From: Prorocentrum cordatum
Lineage: Eukaryota > Sar > Dinophyceae > Prorocentrales > Prorocentraceae
Assembly: GCA_963575745.1 (NCBI GenBank)
Contig: CAUYUJ010015021.1
Span: forward strand, 265,501 to 329,500
Direction of reading: 5' to 3'
Length of the DNA: 64,000 nucleotides
Shown: piece by piece, positions 19,896 to 31,319 of the stretch
Layout of the letters: the number at the start of each line of letters is the position of its first letter
Numbering within the stretch: position 1 is the first letter of the stretch
The notes under the pieces: model-generated
What the model was told of the DNA's origin: nothing
What the model saw: the letters and a program-made list of their open reading frames with translations, nothing else
Database searches by the model: none
Translations under genes and position numbers: made by a program

Positions 19896-19913
19896 GAGCA
19901 CAGTAGAATTACA
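19614..19913 (-). repeat. 5' LTR
   Basis: 300 bp, starting TGTAATTC on the coding strand. Its last base is G (CTACTCG), so the terminal CA of the 3' LTR has changed to CG here. It contains (AC)11 at 19871-19894 near its start. It should hold promoter and polyadenylation signals; none can be named with confidence. Confidence 0.95.
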
Positions 19914-19918
19914 GAGGC
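19914..19918. repeat. Target-site duplication, right (GAGGC)
   Basis: Matches 11597-11601 exactly. Confidence 0.9.
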
Positions 19919-21249
19919 GTTCCACATGTGAATGGTCCTTGCCTCCGAGGATCGAAGGAGTTGTCATCTCTTCCTCGGCAAAGGGCGGCGGAAGGCCGGC
20001 GGAAGTAAAACGTGGCCGCCTCCGCCGGCGAAAGCCGGCGAAAGAGCTTCGGAAGGTGGTGGAAGCAAAACATGCGCCCCCAAGAGATGACAACATCTCT
20101 GGGTTCCGGTTTTCCGGAAGGTTCTTGGTCATCGTGGTGCTTACCGGGGGGAGGAGGAGCGACACCAATACCACCAGGGGAGCCAATTCCGTTGACGAGG
20201 TCCACGATGCCTCCCCGAGCTGGGGGTGGGGGGATGTCTCGAGCGAGAGGGTGGCGCCACAACATCAGGGGGAACCCCTCCCGGGCTTCTCCCGCCCGTG
20301 GTCCCTGGTGGTGGTGTCGTCGCTTTTCCTTGGTCCGATGGTTATGCTCGTTCGCGGTTTGCTTCGCTGGCTCAGTCTAGCTCGGTCAAGCTCAGCTAAC
20401 CAGCGCGGAGTTCTTCCTGCCCCAGATCAGTCTTGCAAGGTGCTCTGCTTAGGCCTGTTCGGCTCAGCTCGTCTCGGCTGAAATCAGCGCTTACTGGCCC
20501 AATTCAGCTTGCCAGCGTGTTGCTTCACAGCTTGGCTTAGACGCCGCTGTCGCCGTTGGCATTGACATCCGACCAGCATTTGTATTTTGTTGACGCTTCT
20601 CGTATCCCATCAAGCTGCATGTGCTCGCTCCTGGGCCTGTTTCCTGGCAGCTGCAGCTCGCACCACCTCTCCGCTTCCGGTCCGCTTAGGTGCCGCTTGG
20701 GCCTCCGGCTTGACGGCGCGTTAGTCAATTAGGTTCGCGCGTGGCCCGCCCGTCCCGTTTGACGCCGCCTACGCCTTCGCTTGCGGCTGCGACAAAAATC
20801 CCATCAAGCCCATACAGAAAAGATCACAAGGCGAAGTGCCTTGACCAGGGAACTGTATGAGCATGCAGAGCAGCACAGAGGGGAGCAGCCGTGAAACCGA
20901 ACCTTGAGATCAGGAGACCAGCCTGATCAGACAGAGGAAACATATCGCGGACCTCTCGAGATGGGAGTTTCCTGGGGCGTTCCTGGGCCCATTTTGTCAT
21001 CCTTTCGTGCTGTCTTCGGGGGCCTCTTGGTGATCGACGGTGTCCTTTGGGAGGGCCAGTTTCTTGGGGGCCATCAAGCATAACAAGGTGCGGCAATGAT
21101 TCGACCCCCCCCCCTTTCGGAGGAACCTTTTTTGGGCCTCTCTTGGGGCTCTCTTGGGCGATCGGAAGCGAAATGCCGATAATGCAAACACGGATTTAAG
21201 ATGCTCGATGTGTTGCGATGTGTTTGAAGGACGTTGGCATATCGGGGAT
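19919..21249. other. No recognisable gene; small inverted repeat
   Basis: GTTGTCATCTCTT at about 19960 and AAGAGATGACAAC at about 20082 form a 13-bp perfect inverted repeat around Gly/Arg-like GGCGGAAG repeats. Diverged GGCTCAGCTCG motifs occur at 20370-20490. No protein or RNA gene seen. Confidence 0.5.
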
Positions 21250-21561
21250 ATATCGGAGGTGAGGGGGTGAGATCGAAGTGGAACGGAGAGCCCCCCCACC
21301 GGGAAATCGATTTCGGTTTCGTGTTCGTGCGTGCCGTGCGGGCGAGGCGAAGCTGCGTGGGCGGGGGAGAGAAAGTCTCCTGTGGCTGAGGCGCGGCCGG
21401 ACCAAATGTCTCCCTTCCGGGCGGCCGGGGGCCCGCGGTGTCCCGCCGGTGTCCCGCTGGTGTCCCGTGTGGCTGAGGCGCGGCCGGACCAAATGACTCC
21501 CTTCCGGGCGGCCGGGGGCCCGCGGTGTCCCGCCGGTGTCCCGTCGGTGCCCCGTCGGTGT

Positions 21562-22610
21562 CCCGATAATGATGATGTTGATGATGATCATGATGGTTGT
21601 GTTGATGGTGATGATGATGACGATGATGGTGTCCTGGTGATGATGATGTTGATGATGATGATGGGATGACGATCATGTTGATGTTTTGCCCGTTGTTGCT
21701 GATGATGATGTTGGTAATGCTGATGCTGCTGATGATGGTTATGGTATCCCGATGATGATGATTGTGACGTTGGTGATGATGATGGTGATGGTGATGGTGT
21801 ACCGATGATGATATTGATGATGATGTTGGTGATGATGATGTTGCTGATGATGATGGTGTCCCGATGATGTTGATGATGTTGTTGATGATGATGATACTGA
21901 GCTGATGATGATGATGTCCCGATGTTGTTGATGATGTTGACGATAACAACGATGGTGACCATGATGGTGTCCCGGTGATGATGATGATGATGATGCTGAT
22001 GGTGATGATGACGATGGCTGTGTCCCGCTGGTGGTGTTGATGATGTTGTTGATGATGCTGATATGACGATGATGTTGATGTTTCTGCCCGTTTTTGTTGA
22101 TGATGATGTTGGTAATGATGATGCTGCTGATGATGATTATGGTATCCCGATGATGATGATTATGACGGTAGTGATGATGATGATGGTGATGGTGATGGTG
22201 TACCCATGATGATATTGATGATGATGTTGATGACGATGATGTTGCTGATCATGATGGTGTCCCGATGATGTTGATGATGCTGTTGATGCTGTTGATTATG
22301 ATGATGATGATTAATTGATGATGATGATGGTGTCCCGATGTTGTTGATGATGTTGACTATGACAATGATGGTGACCATGATGGTGTCCCGATGATGATGC
22401 TGATGCTGATGGTGATGATGACGAAGGCTGTGTGCCGATGATGATGATGATGTTGCTGACTATGATGAGATGATGATGGGGATGCTGATGATGGCCTGAT
22501 GATGATGGCGTTGATGATGATGACGATGATGATGATGATGATGACGACCGTGTCCCGATGACGATGAAAATGATGGTGTTGGTGATGATGATTATGACGT
22601 TGAATGTTTG
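21562..22610 (+). repeat. (GAT)n/GTGTCCCGATGATG array
   Basis: About 1 kb of GAT, GTT, GCT and GGT triplets punctuated at intervals by GGTGTCCCG, the same word that tiles the palindrome arms. Open frames on the - strand (Ile/Ser/His-rich) are artefacts. Confidence 0.9.
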
Positions 22611-22812
22611 ATCGATTGTGATATCGGTAGTGAGATCGATAGTGAGACCGAATGTGAGATCCATTGTGAGATCGATAGTCAGATCAATTGTGAGACCGAG
22701 CGAATGAGATTTATCGAGTGAGATCGATTGTGAGATTGATCGAGTGAGATCGATCGAGCGAGACCGATAGTGAGATGGATAGTGAGACCGATCGAGTGAG
22801 ACGCTGCATCCT

Positions 22813-22853
22813 CCCCCCCCCGAACCTCCTTATCACCCGAAGGGTGGTCGTAT

Positions 22854-22892
<39 letters not shown>

Positions 22893-22938
22893 CACCCATA
22901 CGACGACGATTCGGGTGATAAGGAAGTTGTAGGGGGGA
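22813..22938. repeat. Central palindrome with (TA)n loop
   Basis: CCTTATCACCCGAA against TTCGGGTGATAAGG and GTCGTATAGG against CCCATACGAC pair across an alternating TA tract (about 22856-22888). The C-run and G-run at the ends also pair. Confidence 0.85.
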
Positions 22939-23589
22939 GAAGAAAAGGGGGAACCATCATCTGATACAGTCGATCTCACTATCGATCTCATTCAACGGGA
23001 CACCACGGGACACCACGGGACACTTGTCGATCTCACAATCGATCTCACTATCGATCTCACTCAACGGGACACCGCGGGACATCCCTCGATCTCACTATCG
23101 GTCTTACTATCGATCTCAGTATCGATCTCACTCAACGGGACACCACGGGACACCTCGGGACACCACTTCGATCTCACTATCGATGTCACTATCGATCTCA
23201 CTCAACGGGACACCACGGCAAACCACGGGACACCGGCGGGACACAGGCGGGACACCAGCGGGACACCGGCGGGACACTGCGGGCACTGGCCGCCGGAGGA
23301 GTTACATTTGGTTCGGCCGCGGCCCAGCCACAGGAGGATTTCGGGACACCGGCGGGACACCGCGGGGCACCGGCCGCCGGAGGAGTTACGTTTGGTCCGG
23401 CCGCGGTCCAGCCACAGGAGGATTTCCTATCGCCCGCCCACGCTGCTTCGCCCAGCACGCACGCACGCACGGCACGCACGACACAAACCCGAAATCGAAA
23501 TCGACTTCCCTGTGGGGGGGGTCTCCGTTTCACGTCGGACTCACCCCCCAACCTCCGGTATAGGTGGGATGCTCCGCCGCCGCTTGTAG

Positions 23590-25540
23590 CCGTGTTGGGG
23601 GTGCATTCGAGTTTCTGAGAGGCATGCTAGAGGATGTCGTGATGCGTTCTGGACTACGTTGTGTCATTTGGAAGACCATACTTTGATATATGGGGCCCTC
23701 TTTGGGCCACCTTGGGCAAATACGGACCCTCTGCCACATGCGAACCTCCCCGTCCAGGCCACGTGAGGGGGAGCCCCACAGGCTATCTCGCTCACTCTGG
23801 CCCGACCTCTCACCGTAGTGTTAGAGGCGGAGACTCTGCATATGCAGAGGTCGCCATCGGACAGGGCTGGACCTAAACGGTTTTTGCGGTAAAGGCGGAT
23901 TCGAGACAAAGGCGAGGGAAAACGAAAACAAAACGAAAACCAATAGCACCGTTTAGGTTCAGCCTTGCCATCGGATGGACAGCAATTGGGAGCGTGACCA
24001 GACGAGCTCCACGTTCGCCACGTGTGCCACGTGCTTCGCCGCGCAGGGCGACGCGCACAGAGGTCGCCGGGTAAGACAGCGCACGTGACACCACACATCA
24101 TGCAGGCAAAACGTTGGCCTCTTCAACATCCGAGCCAAAACAAGTGCCAAGCGGCGGTGGAGTACAGTCAACCATGATAGTAAGGATGGGGCACTTGTCC
24201 AAGGCTAGCCTTGCATCCCTGCCCCTTCGGTATTCGGCATCCTTCGGCATTCTGCTGCGCTCCGAACGGAAAACGTCAGCATGGCGTTCCAAGGCCCTTG
24301 CATCCTTACCGCGCATCCTTACTATCCTGGTCGAGGGTAGTCAGCATGATGAACGGTGTGTGCACCCAGAATCAGCTTGTCCTGTCTTGTCATACGGGTC
24401 ATGGGCGAGGGCACGGCGGGCGACCGCGATCGCTCCGCCACCCGTGCCAGCTTCGAGTCGGACGTGGTCGTGAGGTGCCCGCTGGTGACGCAAACTGCTC
24501 CGCCGCGGTGCACTTTGTACGGACTTCTGCCGGGAGTGGTCGGGGGGGCTGCTGGCCGAGCGGGGTGCAGCAGGCACACCAAAGCAGAAGTCGGCGTGCC
24601 AGCTGGTGGCCCAGGATAGCCAGCATCCCCCCAGTGGCCCAGGGGAGCCACCGAAGCGCCGGGGCACCCCAGGGCCCTCAGCACCCCAAGATGAATGTGC
24701 CCAACATTTCTGATACTTGAATCTCTTACCGCGTGTGTCTGCTGTAGGGGATGTTACTCAATAGTGGGCAGGGGTCGTCTCCTCCGCGAGAGAGGGGAGG
24801 GAGGCTTGAGGCGACAGCCTGCTCCGAGGCGCCAGAGGGCTGGTGGAATTTCCTCCGACGTCTGTTTCGACAGTAGTTTAGCCAGACCCGGAGCCATCTT
24901 GCCGAATATTGCATCCGGAACTTGGCCGAACCTTTCAGGCTTCCGAGTCTCGCAGTGGGCATCCAGTGGGAACGCGAATGGCGAGCGGACGCAGTATCAC
25001 TTTTCATGTCAGAATACACAGGCGCGATGATATGCAACAGCGTTGCCACAAACATGAATCACCGCCTTTGGCAATCGACAGGGGTGGGAAACGCAATCGC
25101 GGCGGTTGTTATGGAAGCTCTTCAGTTCTTACGCAAGAAAGTACGGATATTCCTTTGTTTACATTTCGGTACAATGCTTGTTGGGCCATGTGTATCCCGC
25201 GCACAACGTCTTTGGCTATTGCACGTGTCCGCGTGTTCCTCCACTGTGCTTCTTCCTCTTGCGTCGCGCTAACCCAGCGCAGCGCATCGAATCGAGAGGC
25301 AACCACGGGCATCAGGCTTGCGTTGCGCTGTCGGGGTTGAACTGTCCTTGTCCAACTCTTCCTCTCCCTCGCCTCTGCGCCGACACGCATGGTGCCAGGC
25401 CGTACAGAGCATGGCACCGCGCAGCAGAGTTGCTGCCCTTCAGTTTGGAGAGCGGCAGCCTCGCCCCGTCGGTGGACTGCGCTGACGCGCCGCACCTGCC
25501 CCGCGCTGAGACCTGAATCTGGCAGCTCTCAGAAGATCCC
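23590..25540. other. No recognisable gene; mostly unique sequence
   Basis: The longest plausible frames are 24356-24619 (+, 87 codons) and 24922-25272 (+, 116 codons); neither has a recognisable motif. At 23870-23960 a short imperfect inverted repeat (CTAAACGGTTTT / ACCGTTTAGG) surrounds purine-rich sequence. Confidence 0.4.
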
Positions 25541-25582
25541 TCCTCCTCCTTCTCCTCCTCCTCCTCCTCCTCCTCCTCCTGC
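25541..25582 (+). repeat. (CCT)n tract
   Basis: Short CTCCTCCTC run with pyrimidines on the + strand. Confidence 0.95.
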
Positions 25583-25868
25583 ATCGAACGCCACCTGGGC
25601 GCGGAACTGGCATGTCTGCGCCTTCGGACCTGTGGAAGGATCTGCCCGGGGCGCGGCTGGCACCGGGATGCATCGTTCCAGAGTCGTCGGGGCCATTCTC
25701 AGAGCGTGCCGGAGCGCTCTGGAACGGCCGCCGCGCCCTCTACATCATCCAGAACCGCCAGAGCTCAGAGCTGGCCGACACATCCCCGTCCGACGTTGTC
25801 CCGGCCCCAGACCCATGGTCTTGCTTGCCGAGCCCGCCGCCTGCAAGAACGCCCGCTGTGAACCCAGC

Positions 25869-27051
25869 CGCCATTTTTTTTGTTCTGTTGTCGAGCGGCG
25901 GCGTGGGACACGGCGCGTCCCGTAGATCCGACGCTGCGAGAAGAGTGCAACAGCGCGCTAAATCATGACCAGAGCCCCAGACGCCATCTCTCTGTGCTGC
26001 ATCTGCCGAGCTGCGGATCGATCTGTGATGGCCACTGGTGCGCGAAACGAAGCCAATTCGCCTGCTGTGAACAGATTGCATCGCCCGGATCGCAGGGGTC
26101 GCGCAGCAACAGCAGGGACGCGGCAGAGGTGACTGCGCACCGACACGGGCTGGAGAAGCAGGAGGACGGCCGCGGAAGAGGAGTCGGCGGTGAAATCCGA
26201 ACCCCACCCTCGCCGATCAACGGTTCAGGCAACCCGATGTGGAACGTGGGTCGAGTTCGGACTTCGTCGAGCACTTGACGAAATCCGAACCCTACCCACA
26301 CCTCCAATCGAATCAGGAGAATCGATCGTTGGTGTGTGGGGGGGGGGGGGGGGGGAAATCGGGCATGCCCCGCAACAGAAGGAAGTTTCGAGAAGTATGT
26401 CAAACTGGCTATTCCTGACTCTTTCTGACTATTTGTTCTCATTCTTCCAGAACCCACCCATCGCCATTTTTTTTGTTCTGTTGTCGAGCGGCGGCGTGGG
26501 ACACGGCGCGTCCCGTAGATCCGACGCTGCGAGAAGAGTGCAACAGCGCGCTAAATCATGACCAGAGCCCCAGACGCCATCTCTCTGTGCTGCATCTGCC
26601 GAGCTGCGGATCGATCTGTGATGGCCACTGGTGCGCGAAACGAAGCCAATTCGCCTGCTGTGAACAGATTGCATCGCCCGGATCGCAGGGGTCGCGCAGC
26701 AACAGCAGGGACGCGGCAGAGGTGACTGCGCACCGACACGGGCTGGAGAAGCAGGAGGACGGCCGCGGAAGAGGAGTCGGCGGTGAAATCCGAACCCCAC
26801 CCTCGCCGATCAACGGTTCAGGCAACCCGATGTGGAACGTGGGTCGAGTTCGGACTTCGTCGAGCACTTGACGAAATCCGAACCCTACCCACACCTCCAA
26901 TCGAATCAGGAGAATCGATCGTTGGTGTGTGGGGGGGGGGGGGGGGGGAAATCGGGCATGCCCCGCAACAGAAGGAAGTTTCGAGAAGTATGTCAAACTG
27001 GCTATTCCTGACTCTTTCTGACTATTTGTTCTCATTCTTCCAGAACCCACC
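25869..27051. repeat. 590-bp tandem duplication
   Basis: Copies 25869-26458 and 26462-27051 are separated by three bases with a constant offset of 593. I see no difference between them, including an 18-base G run in each. Each unit holds a hairpin (GTTCGGACTTCGTC against GACGAAATCCGAAC, at 26255-26290 in the first copy). Open frames of 132 codons recur in both copies but have no recognised domain. Confidence 0.9.
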
Positions 27052-27424
27052 TGTAGGAGGACATGCCCGACCCAAGGGCGGGGTTTGGATGCTGCCACCG
27101 CAGCGCGGCAAGGGTGACTTGAATCTATCCGCATCCGCGCCGCCCGCCGAGGCTCCCCGAAGATCAGACCCCCAGGCGGTGGACATGGATGACCCCCCGC
27201 TGTGCAGCGGTGCCCGCTCGTCTGGCGGCGCTTCCTGGCCCCTGGGTGATCTCGGGCCCCTGCGGTGTGTCGCGGCGGCAGCGTCTCCCCGCGCACGCCC
27301 GCGGCACTCTGCCTGGCGTTACTCGTGCTCGCTGGGTGCTGTCGTGCCTCCTGGGGGGGGATGCCCCTGGGTGTTCTGTGTGTCTTGGCCGGCGGAGGGC
27401 CTCATGTTCTCGAGGGGTGCTCTT
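27052..27424. other. No recognisable gene
   Basis: GC-rich, no domain or strong repeat seen. Confidence 0.35.
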
Positions 27425-27600
27425 CCATCCTCAGGAGGGATAGAAACACACAGGCGCAATGAATCGTCGACCCCCAGGGAAATACAGGAAAATATGGGAA
27501 GTGGGGGGGGGGAGACACAAAACCCAGAACATATGGGAAGATATGGGGGATCCTGTTATTTGTGTGTATTCATTTGTGTGTCCCAGGGCCCCTTCAGTAC
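27425..27600 (+). repeat. Dispersed repeat E, copy 1
   Basis: Starts CTCAGGAGGGATAGAAACAC and runs through GGAAAATATGGGAAG and TTTGTGTGTATTCATTTG to GTGTCCCAGGGCCC. It matches 29385-29550 with scattered differences. AT-rich core in GC-rich surroundings. Confidence 0.8.
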
Positions 27601-27619
27601 AGGAGCCCACCACAGCAGG

Positions 27620-27660
27620 TCAGGGGCAACGTCGGTCGGCGACCGGCCCAGGCGGGGGCT
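27620..27660. repeat. Family A element, solitary left end
   Basis: TCA followed by GGGGCAACGTCGG, identical to the left end of full copies over nine bases and with the same TCA flank. No matching right end was found in the next 400 bp. Confidence 0.5.
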
Positions 27661-27924
27661 CATCGACCCAAAACAGAACAGTCATCGCAAGTCGCGGCTG
27701 GGTGCCCCGACCCCTCTACGCAGGGGCGCCCTCGAGGGCGCGGAGTTATTCGCGCTTCGAGCTTCGCGGTTCGGCTCCGATTCCTCCTCATGTTCCTCTT
27801 CTCCCCGAGGTCATTCGCGCTTCGCGCATCGCGAAGCGTGAAGTGAAGCGCACTTCACGCTAGTCCGGAATCGAAAGCCTGTCGCCGGTCCGTCGGCGAT
27901 GCACCGCCAGCTGTTAAAAGGCAC

Positions 27925-28115
27925 GCTTGGCTTACCCGTTGTTCATGTCTAATCCTTCGAGAGTTCTTTGATGTTTTGGGGGGCCAGGATCCTTCCTTCT
28001 CTATTTTTCGATCCTGGGCCTCTTCCTGGCCACAAGGGGGCCAGGAACAACTAGAAACGAGCACAACTAGACACGAGCACGATTAGAAAGGAACGACGCG
28101 TACACTCGCACGAAG
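27925..28115 (+). repeat. Dispersed repeat D, copy 1
   Basis: Shares TTTTGGGGGGCCA, TCGATCCTGGGCCT, TTCCTGGCCA, GGGGGCCAGGAACAA and tandem GAGCACGATTAGAAA units with 30970-31140. Confidence 0.8.
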
Positions 28116-28560
28116 CCTCTCTGAGGCCATGGTTCGTGTTCGTGGATGCTGCAGCTGAAGCTACCGCAGATTGCTGTCGCTGGTTTTCATGGCACGCCCC
28201 CAGGGGGGAGCCCGACAGCGTGGGACTCCTCCGCCCTTGTTGTCTGAAGGGCAGGTGCCTCCTCACTGGAAGCACGCTGCCACGGGTCTCCCGTGGCCGC
28301 CTGCCAGTGATATTTTGTCTTGGCTCCAGGAGATTCCCCTCCCAGATAATCCGACCGTCTCATTTTGCGCGGCCCCAGGGGTTCCGATCCCTTCCCTGGG
28401 TTCGGTTCTTCGCCCCGGGACCACTTCTAATGGCCTCGGGGCCCGACAACGGGCCCCAGAGGCCGCAGCCCAGGAAAACCGCCCATGTTTCATCATCGCG
28501 TCGGGCATTTGGGCCTGCGACGCCCCCGATCCTGAGTTTTACAAGGCGTGGACCCGCCGA

Positions 28561-28810
28561 GGTCATGACTCTAGTCCTCCTGGATGGGGTCGGAGTAGAT
28601 GGGGTCGGAGGATCGCGCCGCATCGCCGATGTATCGACGATGCGGCTCGATGTGGAGCCCGTGTTTCCCCACACCGGCGTCGCCGATGCATCGCCGACGT
28701 CGCCGATGCATCGCCGATGCATCGCCGATGCATCGGCGATGCATTGGCGATGCGGCGCGATCCTTCGACCCCATCTACTCGGACCCCATCTGGGAGGCCT
28801 CTAATGACCC
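28561..28810. mobile_element. Fold-back element family C, copy C1
   Basis: Arms of about 60 bp. GATGGGGTCGGAGTAGAT followed by GGGGTCGGAGGATCGCGCCG on the left pairs with the complement ending at 28805. The centre is tiled with CATCGCCGATG units, themselves palindromic. No coding capacity. Confidence 0.75.
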
Positions 28811-29384
28811 ATTCCTCGGGACTGGCTCCGTTGCATCCTCTTCGTGTTTGGCGGTCACGGGGCCCGGCGAGGGGCCCCCCAGTGGGCCGAAGGTGTGGAA
28901 TAGTTTTCCGCCGTGGGTGCCTGGAGACACGGAGGAATCGGGGCTCCCTGCGCTCCAGGCAAAGATGCTGAAAGAAGGATCGCTTCGGGCGGCCTCGAGT
29001 TTTTCGGGGCGCTCCCTCGACTCATGTCGTGGCACCCGTTCGTGGCCTATAGGCCCGTCGTGACCAAGCAAGCCCATTATATTTGTTCCTTGTGTATGCG
29101 CTCCTCATGGTAGCACGATGCGTAGACGATCGCTCCCCCGCAGCAGTCGCCCAGACGGAACCTCAACCATCTCGTCGGAGATTTGGGCCCGGATTTGGGG
29201 GCCCTTCCCCGGCTCTGAGGGCGGCCGTTCGGGACGATCCGGGCCCCCCAGAGGAGCGCTCCCGGCGAGGCGCAGCTGCGGGAGAGCACACCGAGGCTGG
29301 AAGACCGCCCCAAAAAGCCGCCGAGGGCCCCCGACAACCTCGAGCCGAGCCCCCTGGCGCCTGCCCCTCCTGGGCCAGTCCACG
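28811..29384. other. No recognisable gene
   Basis: Unique-looking GC-rich stretch. Several frames are open but lack motifs. Confidence 0.35.
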
Positions 29385-29550
29385 CTACTCAGGAGGGGAA
29401 AGAAACACACAGACACAATTAATCGTCGATTCCCAAGAAAATATGGAAAATATTGGAAGTGGTGGGGAAGACAAAAATCAAGAAAATATGGGAAAATATG
29501 GCGAATATTTTTATTTGTGTGTATTTATTTGCGTGTCCCAGGGCCCGTCC
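29385..29550 (+). repeat. Dispersed repeat E, copy 2
   Basis: Second copy of the AT-rich repeat at 27425-27600, in the same orientation. Confidence 0.8.
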
Positions 29551-29875
29551 ACGCTGCTCGCACCCCCTCGGCAGGAGGCAGTCTTGCTTTGGATTCTAGC
29601 GAGTCTCCTTGCGTGGAGGGGGGCGGGCGTGGTGAGGACCGAAAGGAAATCCGGTCTTCACGCGAGTCGGGATTCGATCGCACGCCTTTCCAGCCGGCGG
29701 CGGAGGGGGGGGAATGACATGCAAGTAAGCTGGCTTTCGTCTAAAGGGAAACAGCCTTCTATCCCTTCACGGGAGAGGAACGGTACGTAGCCCCCCGCAG
29801 TCGCGGATAAGAGTGAGGAGGTGGCGGGGACGTCTGCAGTCTGCGAGGCTTTGAAGAAGCCCGCCGCAGGCGCTT

Positions 29876-30308
29876 AACTTCTACAAGTTATACAACGAGC
29901 CTGCCGCAGGCGCCAATTCTTCCTGAAAGCAATGTCGGTGGGTGGCGGGTGGGTCGCGGGTGCAACATTAGCAGCGTTAACAACAACAGCAGGAACAACA
30001 ACAACACCACCAACAACACCAGACACAACAACAACCACAACAATAACAATAGCAGCAGCAACAACAACAACACCAACCCCCAAACCAACACCAAACACAA
30101 CGACATTCACATCAAGCACAACAACATCAACAACAACGACAACACCACCAAACAAACAAACCAAACACAAACAAACAAACAAACAAACACACAACAAACA
30201 CACACACAAAACCTCAACAACAACAACAACAACAATCCGCATCGCGGAATCCCACTTCAGCCTCGCACGCAGGGACAGTGAATGACCGTTCGGCCCCCTC
30301 ACTCTGAT
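29876..30308. repeat. (CAA)n-linked repeat with conserved flank, copy 1
   Basis: A GCCGCAGGCGC motif pair and GGGTGGGTCGCGGG are followed by about 270 bp of CAA/ACAACA/ACAAAC repeats, then a 75-bp flank from AATCCGCATCGCGGAAT to CCGTTCGGCCCCCTCACTCTG. The same series, with a nearly identical flank, occurs at 57360-57810. Confidence 0.85.
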
Positions 30309-30599
30309 AAAAAAGAAGCTTTCCGCCGTCGGGGACGCCTGCCCCCCGGGCGACTGCAAAGTTCATACCCCTAGGGTGTCACGTTCGGGTATAAACTTCC
30401 GAGCTGCTCTGGGGCTTGCATCCCCAACGGCAGAACAGTTTATATTATACCGTTCTTCGTCTCCTGGAGCGGTCTTCCTCCGACGGCGGCGACGAAGACG
30501 ACGGCGGCGACAATGACGACGACGACAACGACAACGACGGACGGACGATTGCTTGGACCTCGCGACCCTCTTCCCTGAGGCCTCGTCCCCTGAATCCTC

Positions 30600-30775
30600 T
30601 CTGGACCAGTCTCCCCCAGCCGCTCCTCCTCCTGCTCCTCCCCCTCCTTCTGCTCCTCCCCCTCCTCCTCCTGCTCCTCCTCCTCCTCCTCCTCCTCTTC
30701 CTCCTCCTTTTCCTGCTCACCCTCCTCCTCCTCCTCCTCCTCCTCCTCCTCCCGCCGTTCCTCCTCGGCAGTCGC
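30600..30775 (+). repeat. (CCT)n polypyrimidine tract
   Basis: Near-pure CTC/CCT triplets. The overlapping 184-codon frame 30553-31107 (+) encodes a proline run from this tract and has no domain outside it, so it is not called as a gene. Confidence 0.95.
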
Positions 30776-30969
30776 TGGCAGGCGGTCCCCCGGCGATGGC
30801 TCCGGCGAGCTCTGCCGCGCCTGTGCGCCTCGGAAGGCTGCTGGGCTTGGCCTGCACGGCGACGGGCGCCGCGGCCGCAGGCGGCGGGGCGGAGTTCGGG
30901 GCCCACGTTTCTATCGGCGGCGAGCGAAGGGGGGGAGTGAGAATCGCAGAGGAAAAAACGTCGTACACA

Positions 30970-31140
30970 GACACACTGTTCATTTGCAATTCTTCGAAAG
31001 TTCTTTTATTTTTGGGGGGCCAAGCTGCTTTCCTCTCTGATGGTTCGATCCTGGGCCTTTTCCTGGCCATCAGGGGGCCAGGAACAATTAGAAACGAGCA
31101 CAATTAGAAATGAGCACGATTAGAAATGAGCGACGTGTAC
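30970..31140 (+). repeat. Dispersed repeat D, copy 2
   Basis: Same orientation as 27925-28115. The tandem GAGCACGATTAGAAA tail has three units here. Just downstream, 31150-31180 and 31245-31280 form an inverted repeat (GCGCGGATTTCTTGGATCCG against CGGATTCCTTGGATCTGCGC-like sequence). Confidence 0.8.
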
Positions 31141-31319
31141 ACTGTTGGCGCTCCGCGCGGATTTCTTGGATCCGCGCTGGTCCCCCCCCCGCCCCCGGCG
31201 GCGCCTCCGGCGCCGCCGCTGGCGCGCTCCGCGCGCCAGGGAGGGGGGTCCAGCGCAGATCCAAGGAATCCGCGCGGAGTGCCAAAAGAGTATGTTTATT
31301 GCGTCTCTCTTTCTTCTTG

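Larger units (their letters stand above)
11602..19913 (-). mobile_element. Ty1/copia LTR retrotransposon, structurally complete, coding-defective
   Basis: An 8.3-kb element read on the - strand. It has 5' LTR 19614-19913, 3' LTR 11602-11885, an identical 5-bp target duplication GAGGC on both sides, and a primer-binding site just inside the 5' LTR. The polyprotein order is Gag, CCHC knuckle, protease, GRF-like finger, methyltransferase-like domain, integrase, RT, RNase H; integrase before RT defines Ty1/copia. The LTRs differ by five substitutions in 284 aligned bases plus one AC-repeat length change, so insertion was recent. The coding strand has an in-frame TGA (18617), a TAG (13707) and frame changes near 17.71, 16.74, 15.97, 15.27, 12.80 and 12.3 kb. 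This is the only element here with recognised protein machinery. Confidence 0.95.
21250..23567. repeat. Nested imperfect palindrome, about 2.3 kb
   Basis: Outer arms 21250-21545 and 23230-23567 are reverse complements at roughly four bases in five. They share GGAGGT-GGGGGGTGAG, ACGGAGA-CCCCCCC, TCGATTTCG, GCGTGGGCGGG, CCTGTGGCTG, CGCGGCCGGACCAAA, GCGGCCGG and CGCGGTGTCCCGCCGGTGTCCCG. Each arm has a further internal duplication of the GTGGCTG...GTGTCCCG block. Inner arms are TGAGATCGATAGTGAGACCG units (22610-22800) and their complements (22970-23215). The centre is a short palindrome with a TA-repeat loop. The left side alone carries a 1-kb GAT array. No coding sequence is recognised. Confidence 0.8.

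Noticed and set aside
29640-29700. tRNA-like T-loop (GGGATTCGATC)
   Set aside because: No matching acceptor, D or anticodon stems can be drawn around it.
30553-31107. 184-codon proline-rich frame
   Set aside because: The proline run is the CCT tract; the remainder is dispersed repeat D translated in frame.
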